From Deinandra increscens subsp. villosa (Eukaryota; Streptophyta; Magnoliopsida; Asterales; Asteraceae): 64,000 nt of DNA. Under the pieces are notes generated by a model. It was not told the DNA's origin. It made no database searches and worked only from the letters and a program-made list of their open reading frames with translations. The first letter of the stretch is position 1; the number at the start of each line of letters is the position of its first letter. A program made the translations under genes and the position numbers. Shown here piece by piece: positions 1-11,598 of the stretch. The stretch is taken from contig JBCNJP010000028.1 of NCBI GenBank assembly GCA_039602395.1, positions 248,001 through 312,000 on the forward strand, given 5' to 3'.

Positions 1-3000
1 GGAAGATTATTCATAATTGGAAGAAAAGATTTGAATCTTACATATACTCACAAGATGTTGATTGTTGGATTCTAATTGAAAAAAAGTATGAATAACCGCT
101 GATTGCTAATACTTTACCAAAGTCGGTAAGTGATTTTGAGCCTGAAGAAAAGAAGGTATTCGCAAGAGGAAAAAAAACTTATAGTTTTCTCACGATGGCA
201 TTACCCAAGGATTTGATGCATTAGTTTAAGAATTTTCCAACGTCGAAACAATTATGGGATACTATTAAGGAAAGATGCGAGGGTAATGATCAATACAAAA
301 ACACTCGAAAGAAAGTTTTGAAGAAAGAGTTTGACAATTTTGGGCTTTGTGAGAATGAAAAGATCACAGATTTGATTGCAAGGTTTTCACATTTAATCAA
401 TGAACTTGACATTGTGGGTGTTAAGAAAGAAAATGATGAATTAAAGGAGAAATTCCTAGAAGCTCTTCCTGAAAAGTGTGAGAATTTTGTGAAGATGTTA
501 TCTAATGATCCAAATTACTTAAGTTGGACATTCAATCAGCTGATAAGCAAATTACAAGCTCGGGAAATGGAATTACTTGTGAAGAAGTCAGCAACTCCAT
601 CTGTTCAGAATCCTGAGGTATATTTTGGACAAAATTCTGCTACTGTTTATGCTAAAATAAAATCACATTCTATTTCAAGCAGTAATCCACCTGCATCAGC
701 TTTTCTTGCTGGAAAGTCTGAAAATACTAGTTATTCTTTGGGTTGCAGTTTTACTATTGCTAATGGATCAATCAACAAGTCTGCTTCTACTCAAGCAACC
801 GAGATTTAGCTGCTTTGTTGTCTGCTTTCATATCAACTTCGTCTGGATCCATATTTAGTCAAATTGGTAATTCTGGTTTGGTTTCGGAGGATCTAAAACA
901 TATGGATGATGATCAGCTAAATAAATTAGATTTGGTTTGGCCAGTTTGCTATGACTGTTGAAAAAGGAAGAAGGTTTATTGACAAACATGGCAAGAGTTC
1001 TATTCTTCAAGGATACAAACTGGGTTTAGATAAGTCTAAATTGAAATGTTACAAATGTTCTAAATTAGGACATTTTGCTCGAGAATGCAAACAATCTTCT
1101 TCTAAACCAAGCACTTCAGATAGTCATAATCATAATAAAGATGCAAAAGCACTAGTGACCGAGGAAGGTTATGATTGGGCTGCAGAGTTTTCGGATGAAT
1201 CAGCATTTTTAGTTCATTCTCCAGAAAATTATGCATTGATGGCTACTATGCAAGATGAATCAAGTGAGTCTGAATCTCAAACAAGTGCATCTGAAACAAG
1301 TGATTGCTGATAAAGATGGGTTGGTTAGTGAAAAGAAAGAGATGGAAGGTTACAAAAGAAAGTGTGAAGTTTCTGATGAGATTTACAAAGCTAATGCAAT
1401 GTTAGAACAAGAAAAGAAGGTGTTGATAGAAGAGGTTTTAGAGCTAAAAGTAAGATTGGATGAGATAGTTAGTGTCAATAAAGAACAGATCGTGAAGTTA
1501 CAAAATGAAAATGCTGAGTTAGTTACAAAGGTTGAAAAGTGGGAGTTCGAAGCAAAGGATGCTTTGGAGATTTTGATGCATTATATAAGAAATCAAAAGC
1601 AAAAGTGGAATCGCTTCTAGTTACCAATTTTAAACTTCAGAAAGCTTATGATGAAATTATAGTTTCAAACAAAGATTATCAAGTCCTCAAGTCAAAATTA
1701 CAAGACAAAGTCACCGATCTGACAAAAGAAAACAAATTGTTGACAAGAAATGTAGAGATTTATCAAGGAAAGATGGAAAAGGTTACACATGAAATGTTTG
1801 ATGCCCATGATAAAGTGAGAAGAGAAAAGTCTTTGTCAAACAGAGTTTCAGAACAGTTGATAGAATCAGAAAAGCCTTTGGGTGAAGCTCAAAAGAAGAT
1901 ATCAGATTTAAATGTTCAAGTTCTGGATTTGAATAGTCAACTAAATAACTTGAAGAATTCACATTCTTTCACCAGTTATTTGTGCAATGATGAAAATTTC
2001 AAAAGAGTGTTTGTCGGTGAAGAATTCAATCAATTACCACCTCCATTGGTTCAAACTGATCCTCTGGCTGATGTCAAATCGTCTGAAATAATTGGTGACT
2101 ATTCTAAATTTTCTCCTAAGAAATCTGAGAAGAAGACATCAATGGTTTCAAACAAGAAAGTAAAAAAGGAGGAAAGTGTGATTGACAAATCTACTTCTAA
2201 ATTTGTGTATGGTGGGTTTATTTCTGATGAAGGAGTCATTTCTGCTAATAAGGTGATTAAGAAAAATGAGGGTTTGTTGAGTGAAGCACAAACTGCTGCT
2301 AAGTTGGTTGAAGTGAAGGATATCAAAGCTGTATTTTCTCAAATGGCTAATGATGGTGTTTCTGGTTCTCAAGCTGAATCGTCCAAATCTGGTTCCAAAC
2401 GTTCTGGGTTAGGATACAAGAATCAGAAATCTAAAAGCAGAATAAGAAGAATATGCCCAAGAAAGTTCCAAAAGAAAAGAAAGACACAAGCTTGGAACAA
2501 ATTTATCATTTGGCTCAAGTATTCATGTCTACAATGGAAAAAGGTTTTGGAGACTTCGTCTGAAAGTTCTTCTCGAGATGCTCAAAAGATTAAGGATTTT
2601 TCACCCTCTTGATCTAATTCCACACCTCGAAGTCCTACATCAAAATGGGTACATTCTAACTGATTTCAAATTTCTGATGATATGTCTGATGATTCTGAGG
2701 TCATTGATAGATGTCCTTCAGTTTATGACAAATCCCAATGTTAACGATCCTATCGTTTGTGCTATTAGTGTCGTCGAAAGGGACACATGGCACATGATTG
2801 TCCTGAAATGTAAAAAGTTCATTTTCAAACAAATCTGCCACATTGATTGATGAATTAGGCAGGATTTTTACTGAGCCTACACCTTCCAAGTTAAAATCTA
2901 AACCAAAACAATTTTTTAAATATGACTTAAGTGTTGGTGGTTCATCATGGGATGATGACTTGGTTAAAACTGAGAAGGCAAAAATGCAGTGGCGACCTAA

Positions 3001-3082
3001 AGTGGTCACCAAAGCTGTAACTGATTTTGTGGAAGACACTGGTCGACCAGAAGTTCTGTGCTTCAGGTCATTTGAATACTAA
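1..3082 (+). pseudogene. Decayed gag of Sirevirus-like copia element
   Basis: Gag would form the virus-like particle and package element RNA. The frame is open from base 1 apart from stops at 93-95 and 222-224, and reads through a UBN2-like region (to about 700). It shifts frame near 795 and returns near 945 into the first zinc knuckle, C-X2-C-X4-H-X4-C, at 1047-1088. It then passes into a Lys/Glu/Leu-rich coiled coil (about 1300-1960) with another frame change near 1550-1620, and a Ser/Lys-rich segment to about 2450. A second knuckle at 2760-2810 has an in-frame TAG. A last open piece ends at 3082. At least four frame changes and three stops make this a pseudogene. The weak DSG-like triplet near 3159 is not enough to call a protease. 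Confidence 0.75.
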
Positions 3083-3372
3083 TCATTTAAACCAGTGTGT
3101 AGGTTTCTTCAAGAAGACCTGTTGGTGATTGTGAAGTTCAAAACTTCTAGCAGTTACTGATAGTGGAGTCTCCTGCTTAACTTAAATTGAATGCTTCATA
3201 TTTCAAAACTGAAAGTTTTTCTGAAAGCTTAAACTGAAAGGTATCAGTATCGATTGGTCAATTTTCTTTCTTTTATATTTCGTATGTCGTTTAGGAGAGA
3301 AAATTGAAAAACCAAAAATAGTGTCTTTGTATTTTTGTTAAAATGAAAATCCAAAAATAGAGTTTTCATTTT

Positions 3373-3392
3373 AAGGGGGAGAAAACAGAAAA
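3373..3392 (+). promoter_or_regulatory. Polypurine tract copy 1
   Basis: A purine run beginning AAGGGGGAG sits about 1.45 kb upstream of the 3' LTR. The same AAGGGGGAG core recurs at 4652-4660 and next to the LTR at 4832-4840. Polypurine tracts prime plus-strand DNA synthesis in LTR elements; multiplied tracts are a known Sirevirus trait. Confidence 0.55.
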
Positions 3393-3741
3393 TACAAAAA
3401 CATTGAAAAACAGAAAAATACAAAAACATTGAAAAATGAGAAATTGTATCCGAAATATTTGGAAAATGATGGTACATTGGCTTACGTGTCTGACTCATGG
3501 ATAAAATAGATGAAAAATCCATAAGATCATTGTTTGATGTGCTTGGTAGGCTCAACATTAAATCAGAAAGTATTCAGATGTGATAAACACATTAAAATTC
3601 TAATGCTTGACCAAGTGGACAACATCTTGATGCATATCTCATGATATCAAGAAAAAGATATGTGAAAAAGAAAATGAGAAGTCCCTGTTTACACATGTGT
3701 TTATTTTGCAAAGATTTAAATTTGTTTGATTTTCTTTATTT

Positions 3742-3983
3742 TGTCAAACGATCGGACTTTCTCTTCGTGTTCACAAGACAGACCTGATTGTTGTTCGTTT
3801 GACATTCTGCTTTATTTTCTTTGGTGTTTCGTATAACTCATTGGACTTTCTCTGCGTGTACGGGAGTACCGACCTGATTGTTGTTGGGTTATACAACTTC
3901 AACTTGTTTTATTTTCTTATTTTGTTAAATCTGAGGCCTTATCTGCGTATCAAAAGATCGACCTTAAAGTAGACGATTTAACG
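3742..3983 (+). other. Three consecutive hairpins with covarying arms
   Basis: In the noncoding tail, three inverted repeats follow one another. Hairpin 1 pairs TGTCAAACGA (3742-3751) with TCGTTTGACA (3795-3804). Hairpin 2 pairs GTATAACTCA (3831-3840) with TGGGTTATAC (3885-3894), including one G-T pair. Hairpin 3 pairs GTTAAATC (3924-3931) with GATTTAAC (3975-3982). Loops are 43, 44 and 43 nt. Loops 1 and 2 share GGACTTTCTC and GACCTGATTGTTGT, and each has a smaller apical stem, the clearest being GTAC-GGGA-GTAC in hairpin 2. Arms differ between units but still pair, as expected for a selected RNA fold. T-rich linkers separate them. Function is unknown; a packaging, dimerisation or transport signal is possible. 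Confidence 0.7.
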
Positions 3984-4650
3984 TTCTTATTTCTTTTTAC
4001 ATGGAACACAGTTGACTATATCATAAATACAATCATTATGTGATTAAATCACAAATGAAATCACAAAGTGTGATAAGCAAATACATATCTGAGAATGTAT
4101 GATAGTGTGAGGTACACTGGTCAAAGCAATCTAAATCACTACAATAACTTATCCAGATGTTATGAGTATGATTGTGCCTGAGTTTAAGATGGACAAATTA
4201 TACCAGCAATCGACATGACTTGTGTGTTGAAGTAATTGAAAGTGAAGTGTAGTTCAGCATGTCATGACCAATATGATCCCAAGTTGTGATCTTTCTCGCA
4301 AAAGAAAAACATAGTGTGTGATTCAATATTTCATTTCTGTATTGCATTTTTGTTTCATATCTGAAAAATCAAAAAATATTTTAGGTGTGTTTTAGCACAA
4401 ACTTAGAAAAATCTAAAAGATTTTCGGTGTGTTTTGATATAAAGTTTCAAAAAGCCAACAAGATTTTGTTTCTTATTTGTTTTCGACCGATCGATACACG
4501 ATACAAAATTATGATTTCAAAACTATATCTTGGATTCTCAAAGAGAAGTTTTGCGCCAAGATTAAATTATTTTTCAAAAGGAAATGGAAAGTCGCGTTTC
4601 TGTCTTCTGAAATTGCAGGTTATTCTGTGTGACAAGACTCAAGCATGGTG

Positions 4651-4660
4651 AAAGGGGGAG
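4651..4660 (+). promoter_or_regulatory. Polypurine tract copy 2
   Basis: AAAGGGGGAG, about 180 bp before the LTR-adjacent copy and identical to it over the AAGGGGGAG core. It is probably a secondary or relic plus-strand priming site. Confidence 0.55.
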
Positions 4661-4831
4661 TATGTACTATCTTTTACAAGTGGATCTTGAAGTTCAAAGA
4701 ATGTTCAATTTTGATCCAGCCATGCAAGCTCTATTTCTGACAAGATTTCAAGTTGAAGATCAGATGCAATTATGCTGAAGATTGAAGACTGAAGTTTAGT
4801 TAGATAGATAGATACAGATACACTACACGTT

Positions 4832-4842
4832 AAGGGGGAGTT
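4832..4842 (+). promoter_or_regulatory. Polypurine tract at 3' LTR
   Basis: AAGGGGGAGTT directly abuts the TGTTAGAG start of the LTR, the position expected for the functional plus-strand primer. Confidence 0.75.
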
Positions 4843-5181
4843 TGTTAGAGCATATTCCTATGCTACCGTGTGTATCGTGTATTGTATCTAGTCTAGAGCA
4901 TCTTTGTGAGTCGTATAGTTGCAACATACCAAGGTGCCATACCAAATGGTACGCCGTACCAATTGGTATGCCCGTACCAAATGGTATGCCAGTTGGTACG
5001 CTGGTAAGTTGCTAACTATAAATAGTTCGTGTTAGAGAGAGTTCATTAGTTCTGTCATTCTCTACTCTTAAGTGTGTGTAACTGAGTGTGTTCTCTCTCT
5101 CTAGACTTTGTGTATTCTCTAAGTGAAATCAATAAATCAAAGCTTTATTTACATCGTGTGCATTCTCGTATTACCGAATCA
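4843..5181 (+). repeat. 3' LTR of the Sirevirus-like element
   Basis: The LTR starts TGTTAGAG right after the polypurine tract. It holds a TATA box (TATAAATA, 5017-5024), a CT-rich stretch after the likely start site and an AATAAA-like signal near 5130. The right edge is placed at the CA at 5180-5181; an edge somewhat further right, before about 5215, cannot be excluded because the 5' LTR is not in the window. At about 340 bp it is short for a Sirevirus LTR. Confidence 0.6.
4926..5024 (+). promoter_or_regulatory. Short palindrome cluster and TATA box in LTR
   Basis: Upstream of TATAAATA lie imperfect copies of a roughly 17-bp unit built on ACCAAATGGTA. They include TACCAAATGGTA twice and the perfect palindrome TACCAATTGGTA (4957-4968). 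The cluster ends about 10 bp before the TATA box. The position suggests a promoter or enhancer role, which is inference. Confidence 0.6.
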
Positions 5182-6099
5182 TGCAGTAGTAAGATCCCTC
5201 CGTGGTTTTACAATATTTACCATCATGTCAGAATCCAGATTTGGTCATATTGAGAATTCTGAGCCAAATCTATCAGTTTTTTCTTTGTGCCAGATCCTTT
5301 CAATTGCTTTATTAAACCTTGGTAACATGACCAAATGCTCAAAATGCCAATTGATGACCACAATCCATGCATGCATTCAAATTTGGTAATTTTACAAAAA
5401 AAGGAAAATCTTACCACAATAAAGCTTTCCTTCCACAAATGTTTATCACAACCACTTTTGGAATTCGCCAACAAGCTCAACAATGTCGTGTATGCAACCA
5501 TCTAGTTGTTAGAACCTTATTTCTACCACTTTCCCCAAATAGCAAGAATTTAGGGTTGCATGTGCAATCCTTGTTCTTACCTTGCATCTCAGATGTTTAT
5601 ACTGCTCAAAACCCATCTTTGATGATTTCTACAGCTGCTGTAACTGAGGTTAACATCAATTTCAGAACTAACATTCATCAAATTGACCATAGGGTGATGA
5701 TTATGTGCTTACCTTAAGTGATTAAGCTCCAATTCTTGTATCCAATCACTCTACCCGTCACTGGAACCCTCTGAGCGGAGAAAACAATGAGTAGAGAAGA
5801 AAACCAAAAGCTAAAGCAAAACAAATGACAAAAGTTCGGTCAAATGAAGCTTTTATAATCCTGAGATGAATACGACCGCATTGCCTTATGCAATACGGGC
5901 GTATCACAGGCCTGAATACATTCGGATCCTAATCAGACTCGGTCATACCGTATCATCATCCTGCACCCATACACCCCACGATACGGGCGTATCACTATAA
6001 TGTAATACGGCCGTATCGGGCCAAACACTTAGAATTTTCTTTATTTTTTATACTTATTTTCATTCCTTTAACAACTGTGCTTCCATCAGGGTTGTTACA
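5182..6099 (-). repeat. Ty3/gypsy LTR fragment, reverse orientation
   Basis: On the minus strand the sequence starts TGTAACAACCC at 6099, typical of a chromovirus-type LTR. It carries palindromic ATACGGSCGTAT motifs, then a TATA box (complement of 5851-5857) and a following TTTGACC shared with the LTR at 44314-47283. The downstream half, to 5182, holds no coding region I can recognise. It appears cut at its 3' side by the Sirevirus-like element. Confidence 0.6.
5851..6016 (-). promoter_or_regulatory. U3 palindrome cluster and TATA box
   Basis: Six copies or variants of an ATACGG/CCGTAT motif lie between 5869 and 6016, including the perfect palindrome ATACGGCCGTAT (6005-6016). In LTR orientation they end just upstream of TATAAAA (complement of 5851-5857). 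The same arrangement recurs at 47011-47150. Confidence 0.6.
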
Positions 6100-6111
6100 T
6101 TTCTTAAATAA

Positions 6112-6114
<3 letters not shown>

Positions 6115-6193
<79 letters not shown>

Positions 6194-6196
6194 CTA
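6115..6196. repeat. (TA)n microsatellite, left target half
   Basis: About 40 TA units. Together with the TA tract at 11602-11640 it flanks Helitron 1, so the Helitron apparently inserted inside one TA tract. Confidence 0.9.
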
Positions 6197-7080
6197 CTAG
6201 CCGGATACCCGCGCGTTGCAGCGGGTGACAGTTTATAGCGTGTTTATTGTATTTTGTTCGCGTATTCGGCAACGACAACAATTTACAACGCCATATTTGT
6301 TTCTGTTAGTGCGGTGTGGCGAGCCGACAATTTATAATGCAGTACATGTGCGTTCGGCACCAGTGATATTTTACAAGACCCATGACATATGGCGCAACTC
6401 GCACGATGTTGCGACAATGAACTACAATTGTATATGATGAGATCGTGACGCATGTCAATGGTAAATTCACCAAATGTGTTCTTTATATATAGTCAAATAA
6501 ATAATAACTAAATAATCGATAACTATATATATAATTATTACATTATTTAAGCATTTGTTCGGTTCTTTAAGCATTCGTTCAGTACGTAAACTGATACAAC
6601 CATTTAACAAAAAAATAAAACCCAAGCATTCACACACATATTAGTTAGTTAGATATTTAAGCCTATTATTAAACAGATATGTTATATTAGACTTTTTTTT
6701 TCTTTTTTAGTTGACCAGTGACTAAATGCTCATTGGCTACAGGGGTGTTTTATTGACCAAGCTACAAGGGCAATGGGTTTGTTAGTTTATTATTTATATC
6801 ATGATATTTGTATTATGCGTCCGTTGCTTTCTCGTGTGCATTTGGCAAACAGCAAACGCAACAACTGATTAGTCTTCTGATCCATATTTTCTTTCTTGGA
6901 TACGACACTCATTATAATCATTTGAGATTAAAGAATTGGGTAGATTTTATTTTACTACAAATCATTAGAAGCATATAATGTTTTTCAACCATTAAAAATT
7001 GATGAATGCGGGAATTGATGGTTTGAAAAGAGTTGAAAAGAAGGGCGGGCTGAGATAGCTGATAAACGGGTCAAAGGAGG

Positions 7081-7170
7081 CTTCATTGTCATGCGACTTC
7101 TCACCATAAAAGTTAATTCGTGTAACACATATAGCAACCTTAAAGTCATTGTCATGCGACTTCTCACCAT
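7081..7170. repeat. Short direct duplication in Helitron 1
   Basis: A 25-bp block beginning TCATTGTCATGCGACTTCTC occurs twice about 60 bp apart (near 7085 and 7147). No gene is seen in 6440-9950 beyond short open frames without recognisable motifs. Confidence 0.6.
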
Positions 7171-9954
7171 TGTAGTGGATCACATCTGTCTTCATAATCT
7201 CTTCTTCTTGCATCAGATTTTTTTAATGGATGGGAGATATGAAAGAGACTCCTCTTAAACTTTCTATGGTTGTCATGTATATGTAGCACATCTGTTTTTT
7301 TATTTGATTCACTGCATCAATTGAAAACTAATCAATAATTGAAATAATAATCATATGGAATAACTACAATTGTAAAAACAACATCCAAATTCATATGAAG
7401 TTAAACTACCATAAAGAAGTTGAGCAGCTCACACAAGTACCTTCAGACCCTAATGCACTCAAAACAACTGAACTGACTCTTTTTTAACATGTTATTTTTT
7501 CGTAGACAAAGTGGGTTCAATTTGACAACTACATAAAAGAATAAAAGCTTTATTCATCTATCATAATAAAATCATTACCCAAATCTGTTTAGACCTGTTA
7601 TCAAATCCACCTATATTAATTGGGTATAAACCTTAAATTAAATAATTTCCCCAAAAAAGCAATAGTTAGTGTTTCTTTACACCAATTTTCAAGCTATCAA
7701 TTACTGGTATGTTGTCAAGTAGAATGCAGGCAGTAATTACATAAACCAAATCAGATTTGAAATCTTTACAAAAGGCAGTTCTTATGTTATCAAGTAGAAG
7801 ACCTTGGTTCTTGTTGATTGTCATTATGTAGTAGAAATTTAAAGAAAATTGTTATCTTTTGAAAACAAAAGGCAGCTCTTTGTTATCATGCAAGAAAGAA
7901 ACTGGAGGTATAGAACACTTGGTTCCAGTTATTATTTATTGTTTTGTTTGATCATACAGAAATTCTAAACCATATGAACTTGTCCCCAAATCTTTGAGAC
8001 ATGTTTCAAGTCGCATAACTTGCACATAGTTGTTTTTCATTTTTCTACAGTAGCATCAGGCTGCAGTCAGTATTCTGCAACAATATTTCATAATGAGAGT
8101 CTTTTAATCCATAGTGGGCGTTAGCAGAGATGTATGTTTTTCAAAATGTATGTTGCCTTCATTAGTACTACCAAAAGTAACAGCTGCTACTTATTTTGGG
8201 TGAAAAAATGGTTATCTTCTAATACAAATCAGCCCACCAGGTTCTGTCCTTCAAGTTAATATGCCGATTTCTGAATGTAAAAATTTAGATAAATATTAAT
8301 GTATTTACCAAAAATTGCCTCGAATCAGATTATACAGTTGTGGTGACTCAAACCCATTTGACCCGTTACCCAAACCCGTTTGAAATAGGTTAAAATGTGA
8401 TTATGATTATGATGTGAATGAGGTTAAAATGTGAAATTAAAAATTATTTTATGAGTTAGCCATGCTATGGATACTGGTAGCAAACTTGAAAGTCTCTTAT
8501 TGTCTAAATCTATAGCTATATGTTGTGTTGGTTCCATATAGGATTAGATGTGTAAGCTGGTTGTGGATACTAAACTATAGCTGCCATGTGGTCTTAGATT
8601 TAAAGAGCAATCTATCTTATTTGTTTAAAATTTACGGTTCAGAAACTGTCTTAGAAGAGTTGCTGGTCATGTAATCCTAATACATCTATGATGCCTTTTT
8701 TTGCAGGCTTTTACTTGGTATCTTCCTGATGGTTACTTATTATTTGCTATTGTATTTGGTTTGTGTGTGTTTATTTTGACCTGGGGTGTTATTCTCCTAT
8801 TGACAATTCGAATTCTAATACATAATACACTCTTTGATATTAGATTAATTGTTGGTTACATGTTAACAGTCCCTTACGTACAGAAACAGAGGTTAATCAT
8901 TTATTTTTGGTGAGTCATGTTTTTCTTATCTATTTTAACTACCAGAGGATGTTACCGTATGTATCATACACAAATTTATAGTTTAGATGTGAAATTTTAA
9001 CTGCTAACTTTATCAGGTCTTCTCTATCAATTTACATTTTATTTATTGTTCAAGGTGATTTATTTATCTCTCATGGCTTCATTGAGTCTACATGATGGAA
9101 TTATGTTATTAATTCTAAACTCAAATGTTCATTATAATTTTGTTGTATACAACTTAATGATATCAATTTAAGGTCAGTTAGAGGTTTATCATAAGAGTAA
9201 TGGATTCTCATCTTATAACTGGGTCAGAACTATATTAAAGAACCATTTGAATTTATGAATGTCATTTGGGTCATAACTATGTCCAAGGACTATCTACTAA
9301 ACTGTGCAACAGCAAAACAACACTTACCAAGAAGACATCCAATAAATTTATCAAAAAAATTTATGAAAGACATACAATAGCATTGATATATTGACAAGAT
9401 GTTAAGTGATGTATTCACAAACCTGTTAATCCTGAGAAAGATAACTTAGTAAGCCAACCAACCACTGAAGAGCAAGCACAACTGAGAAAAAATAAAGAAC
9501 AAATTTAGTGGTGATGAAATAATTTGATGATATTCTTTAGTAACTCAGCACTACAAATAACCATATAGTCTCCAATTTAAAATTACTTTTCATATTCAAT
9601 TTAAAAATGCCAAATTACTCTGCACCTTTTCTTTCTTTTGGTAACTCAGCACTATATATAACTCTGCACCTTTTCTTTCTTTTATTTATTTTCTTTCAGA
9701 TCAGATCACAGTTTCAATACGCATTATTTTCTTTACTACAACAAATTATGCTGGAGGGGTAACACATACAGATGGAATAATGTTTCTTTTTCAAAATGAA
9801 CACTTTGATAAGTTTTTGAACATATGAACATAAGTAAAAAGGATTACAAACATATTCAAACTAAAACATAACTTCCATACAAATTTAAGTTCAATACATA
9901 AGAGTGGTTGAATAGTTGAATGCAAAGCAAACAAATTGATTACAACATCTTGCA

Positions 9955-10105
9955 ATAAAAGTTTATATTAAAAGTTTTTAAAAGTTTATATTAAAAGTTT
10001 ATATTAAAAGTTATTAAAAGTTTATATTAAAAGTTTTGTTATGGACAAATTTATTACAACATCTTTCATGCTCACTGTTATTAAAAGTTTATATTAAAAG
10101 TTTTG
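9955..10105. repeat. Tandem AAAAGTTTATATT array
   Basis: At least six copies of AAAAGTTTATATT, with shortened variants, lie within 150 bp inside Helitron 1, split by a unique stretch near 10040-10078. Confidence 0.8.
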
Positions 10106-11105
10106 ACCCATTTTGAACCCATCGTTTCTCCACTACTACAGGCAATTTTTGACCCAATTTGAACCCTTTTCATGTTCACTATTATTCCCCATATGCATGT
10201 CCTGTTCAATATTATTACAATGCTGACATTTATGCATATAAATTTCTGCTTGTAGACATTGCAACTGTCTATATGATTGTTAACTACTAAGATGATGCAG
10301 ATTGATGCAGTCTCATTAAAGTATTACATCAACTAATGGGTCATCATCAGGGGGTCGTTTTTTATGCATGTACTTGTGAACTGTTGTTTTGGGTATTGTT
10401 TCTACTTTAAAAATCTGTCCACATACTTGGTTTTAATAAGTATTGTCATAAAATCTACTCAATTCCAATTCCAAGTGACAATCATAAAACCAACTCATCC
10501 AGACTTCTTTATCAAAAATCAATTCAATTCCAAGTAACAATCATATTCAGTGACTCTATAATAGCTTCCAAGTGACAATCAACTCGTGTGAAGTTAAAAA
10601 CCATTTGTTTGAAAATCAACTATTTGTATGAAAATCAGCAACATTCCTTTGGGTTTAAAAAACACCTCTGTGTTGCTAAATCACATTCAAAGTAACTTTA
10701 TTGTAACCCAATGTAACATTGAGATTTCTTTATCAAAAATCAACTCAATTCCTAACAAATTGAACTTAAAAAAACACCTCTCTGTTGCTGATTTCTGATT
10801 GTAACATAGAAACAAGGATATTACAGCAACAACATTCAAACAACAAAATCACATTCAAAAGCAAAGATGAACAATGTTAGTATCTAAAACAGGAATGGAA
10901 TAACAGTTGAAAAAAAGGAATGGAATAACAGCTGAAATAGAGTAGCATTTTACCTCAAATAGGAGTTCCAAAATAAGAACAGCTAATTATTCCTTGCAAT
11001 CTTGAATCGTTTAGAATTGCGAACAGCAGAGTGAAAGAATTTAGAACATTGGAACAAAAATTAGAATTAGAACAAAGAAGGAGGAGCAGATATACCTTGA
11101 ATCGT

Positions 11106-11366
11106 TTAGAATTGTGAATTGGTGAATGGAAATTGAGAAGAGATCTTCAATTTATAGAGTAGCAGATTTCGAACAGGCACCTTCAATCGTTTGAACCTCC
11201 CTCGATCTTGACCCTCCAATAACGAATCATAACACTTCGACGAAGGAGATTCATGCTTTAATTTGATGCCCAATCGAAGGGAGAGAGAGTGGAGGGCGGG
11301 CTTAACGAAGCCGACACTGATGTTCTCCATCGAGCAGGAGTGCTTGACGGCTCCGTTCTTCGCCAT
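11106..11366 (-). other. Unassigned 86-residue open frame in Helitron 1
   Basis: An ATG-initiated open frame starts about 235 bp inside the Helitron 5' end on the element's own strand. It begins MAKNGAVKHS and is Ser/Leu/Lys-rich with no motif I recognise. Upstream sequence is gene-like rather than repetitive, so it may be a captured first exon. The product is unknown and it may be chance. Confidence 0.25.
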
Positions 11367-11598
11367 CGATGAGGTGGTAGGGCATGCGGAGAATTAAAGA
11401 CCTGCCAAAAGTGATTTGGTTATTTACCTTTTCAACCCTGATGCTTCAACATGTGTAGTAAGCGACCACTTACTTGTAATTACTTTTTATGCTTTAGAGG
11501 CTTGTATATGTTGCACAACAACTTGTACGCGTCTTAAGGATTAAGCATTTTTCATGACAAAATTACCCTTTTGAGCAATATGTATTATATATAGTAAT

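Larger units (their letters stand above)
1..5181 (+). mobile_element. Sirevirus-like Ty1/copia element, 3' portion, no pol
   Basis: The window opens inside the gag of a Ty1/copia-type LTR element and runs through a long noncoding tail to a 3' LTR. Seen: a UBN2-type gag region, a CCHC knuckle, a long charged coiled coil, a second (broken) CCHC knuckle, then about 1.7 kb without coding potential, three polypurine tracts and an LTR. A large coiled-coil gag and multiplied polypurine tracts are known hallmarks of Sireviruses (Maximus/SIRE clade), so that placement is well founded but not proven. No protease, integrase, reverse transcriptase or RNase H follows gag, so the copy is non-autonomous, either by deletion or as a member of a pol-less family. 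The 5' LTR lies left of the window. Confidence 0.75.

Noticed and set aside
3159..3176. Possible protease DSG motif after gag
   Set aside because: Only three residues fit, the frame is short and no integrase or RT follows.
6060..6281. Open frame with alternating Ile-Tyr
   Set aside because: Translation of the TA microsatellite.
8701..8913. Hydrophobic 70-codon frame in Helitron 1, preceded by a splice-acceptor-like TTTTTTTGCAG
   Set aside because: On the strand opposite the Helitron, no ATG, no recognised domain.
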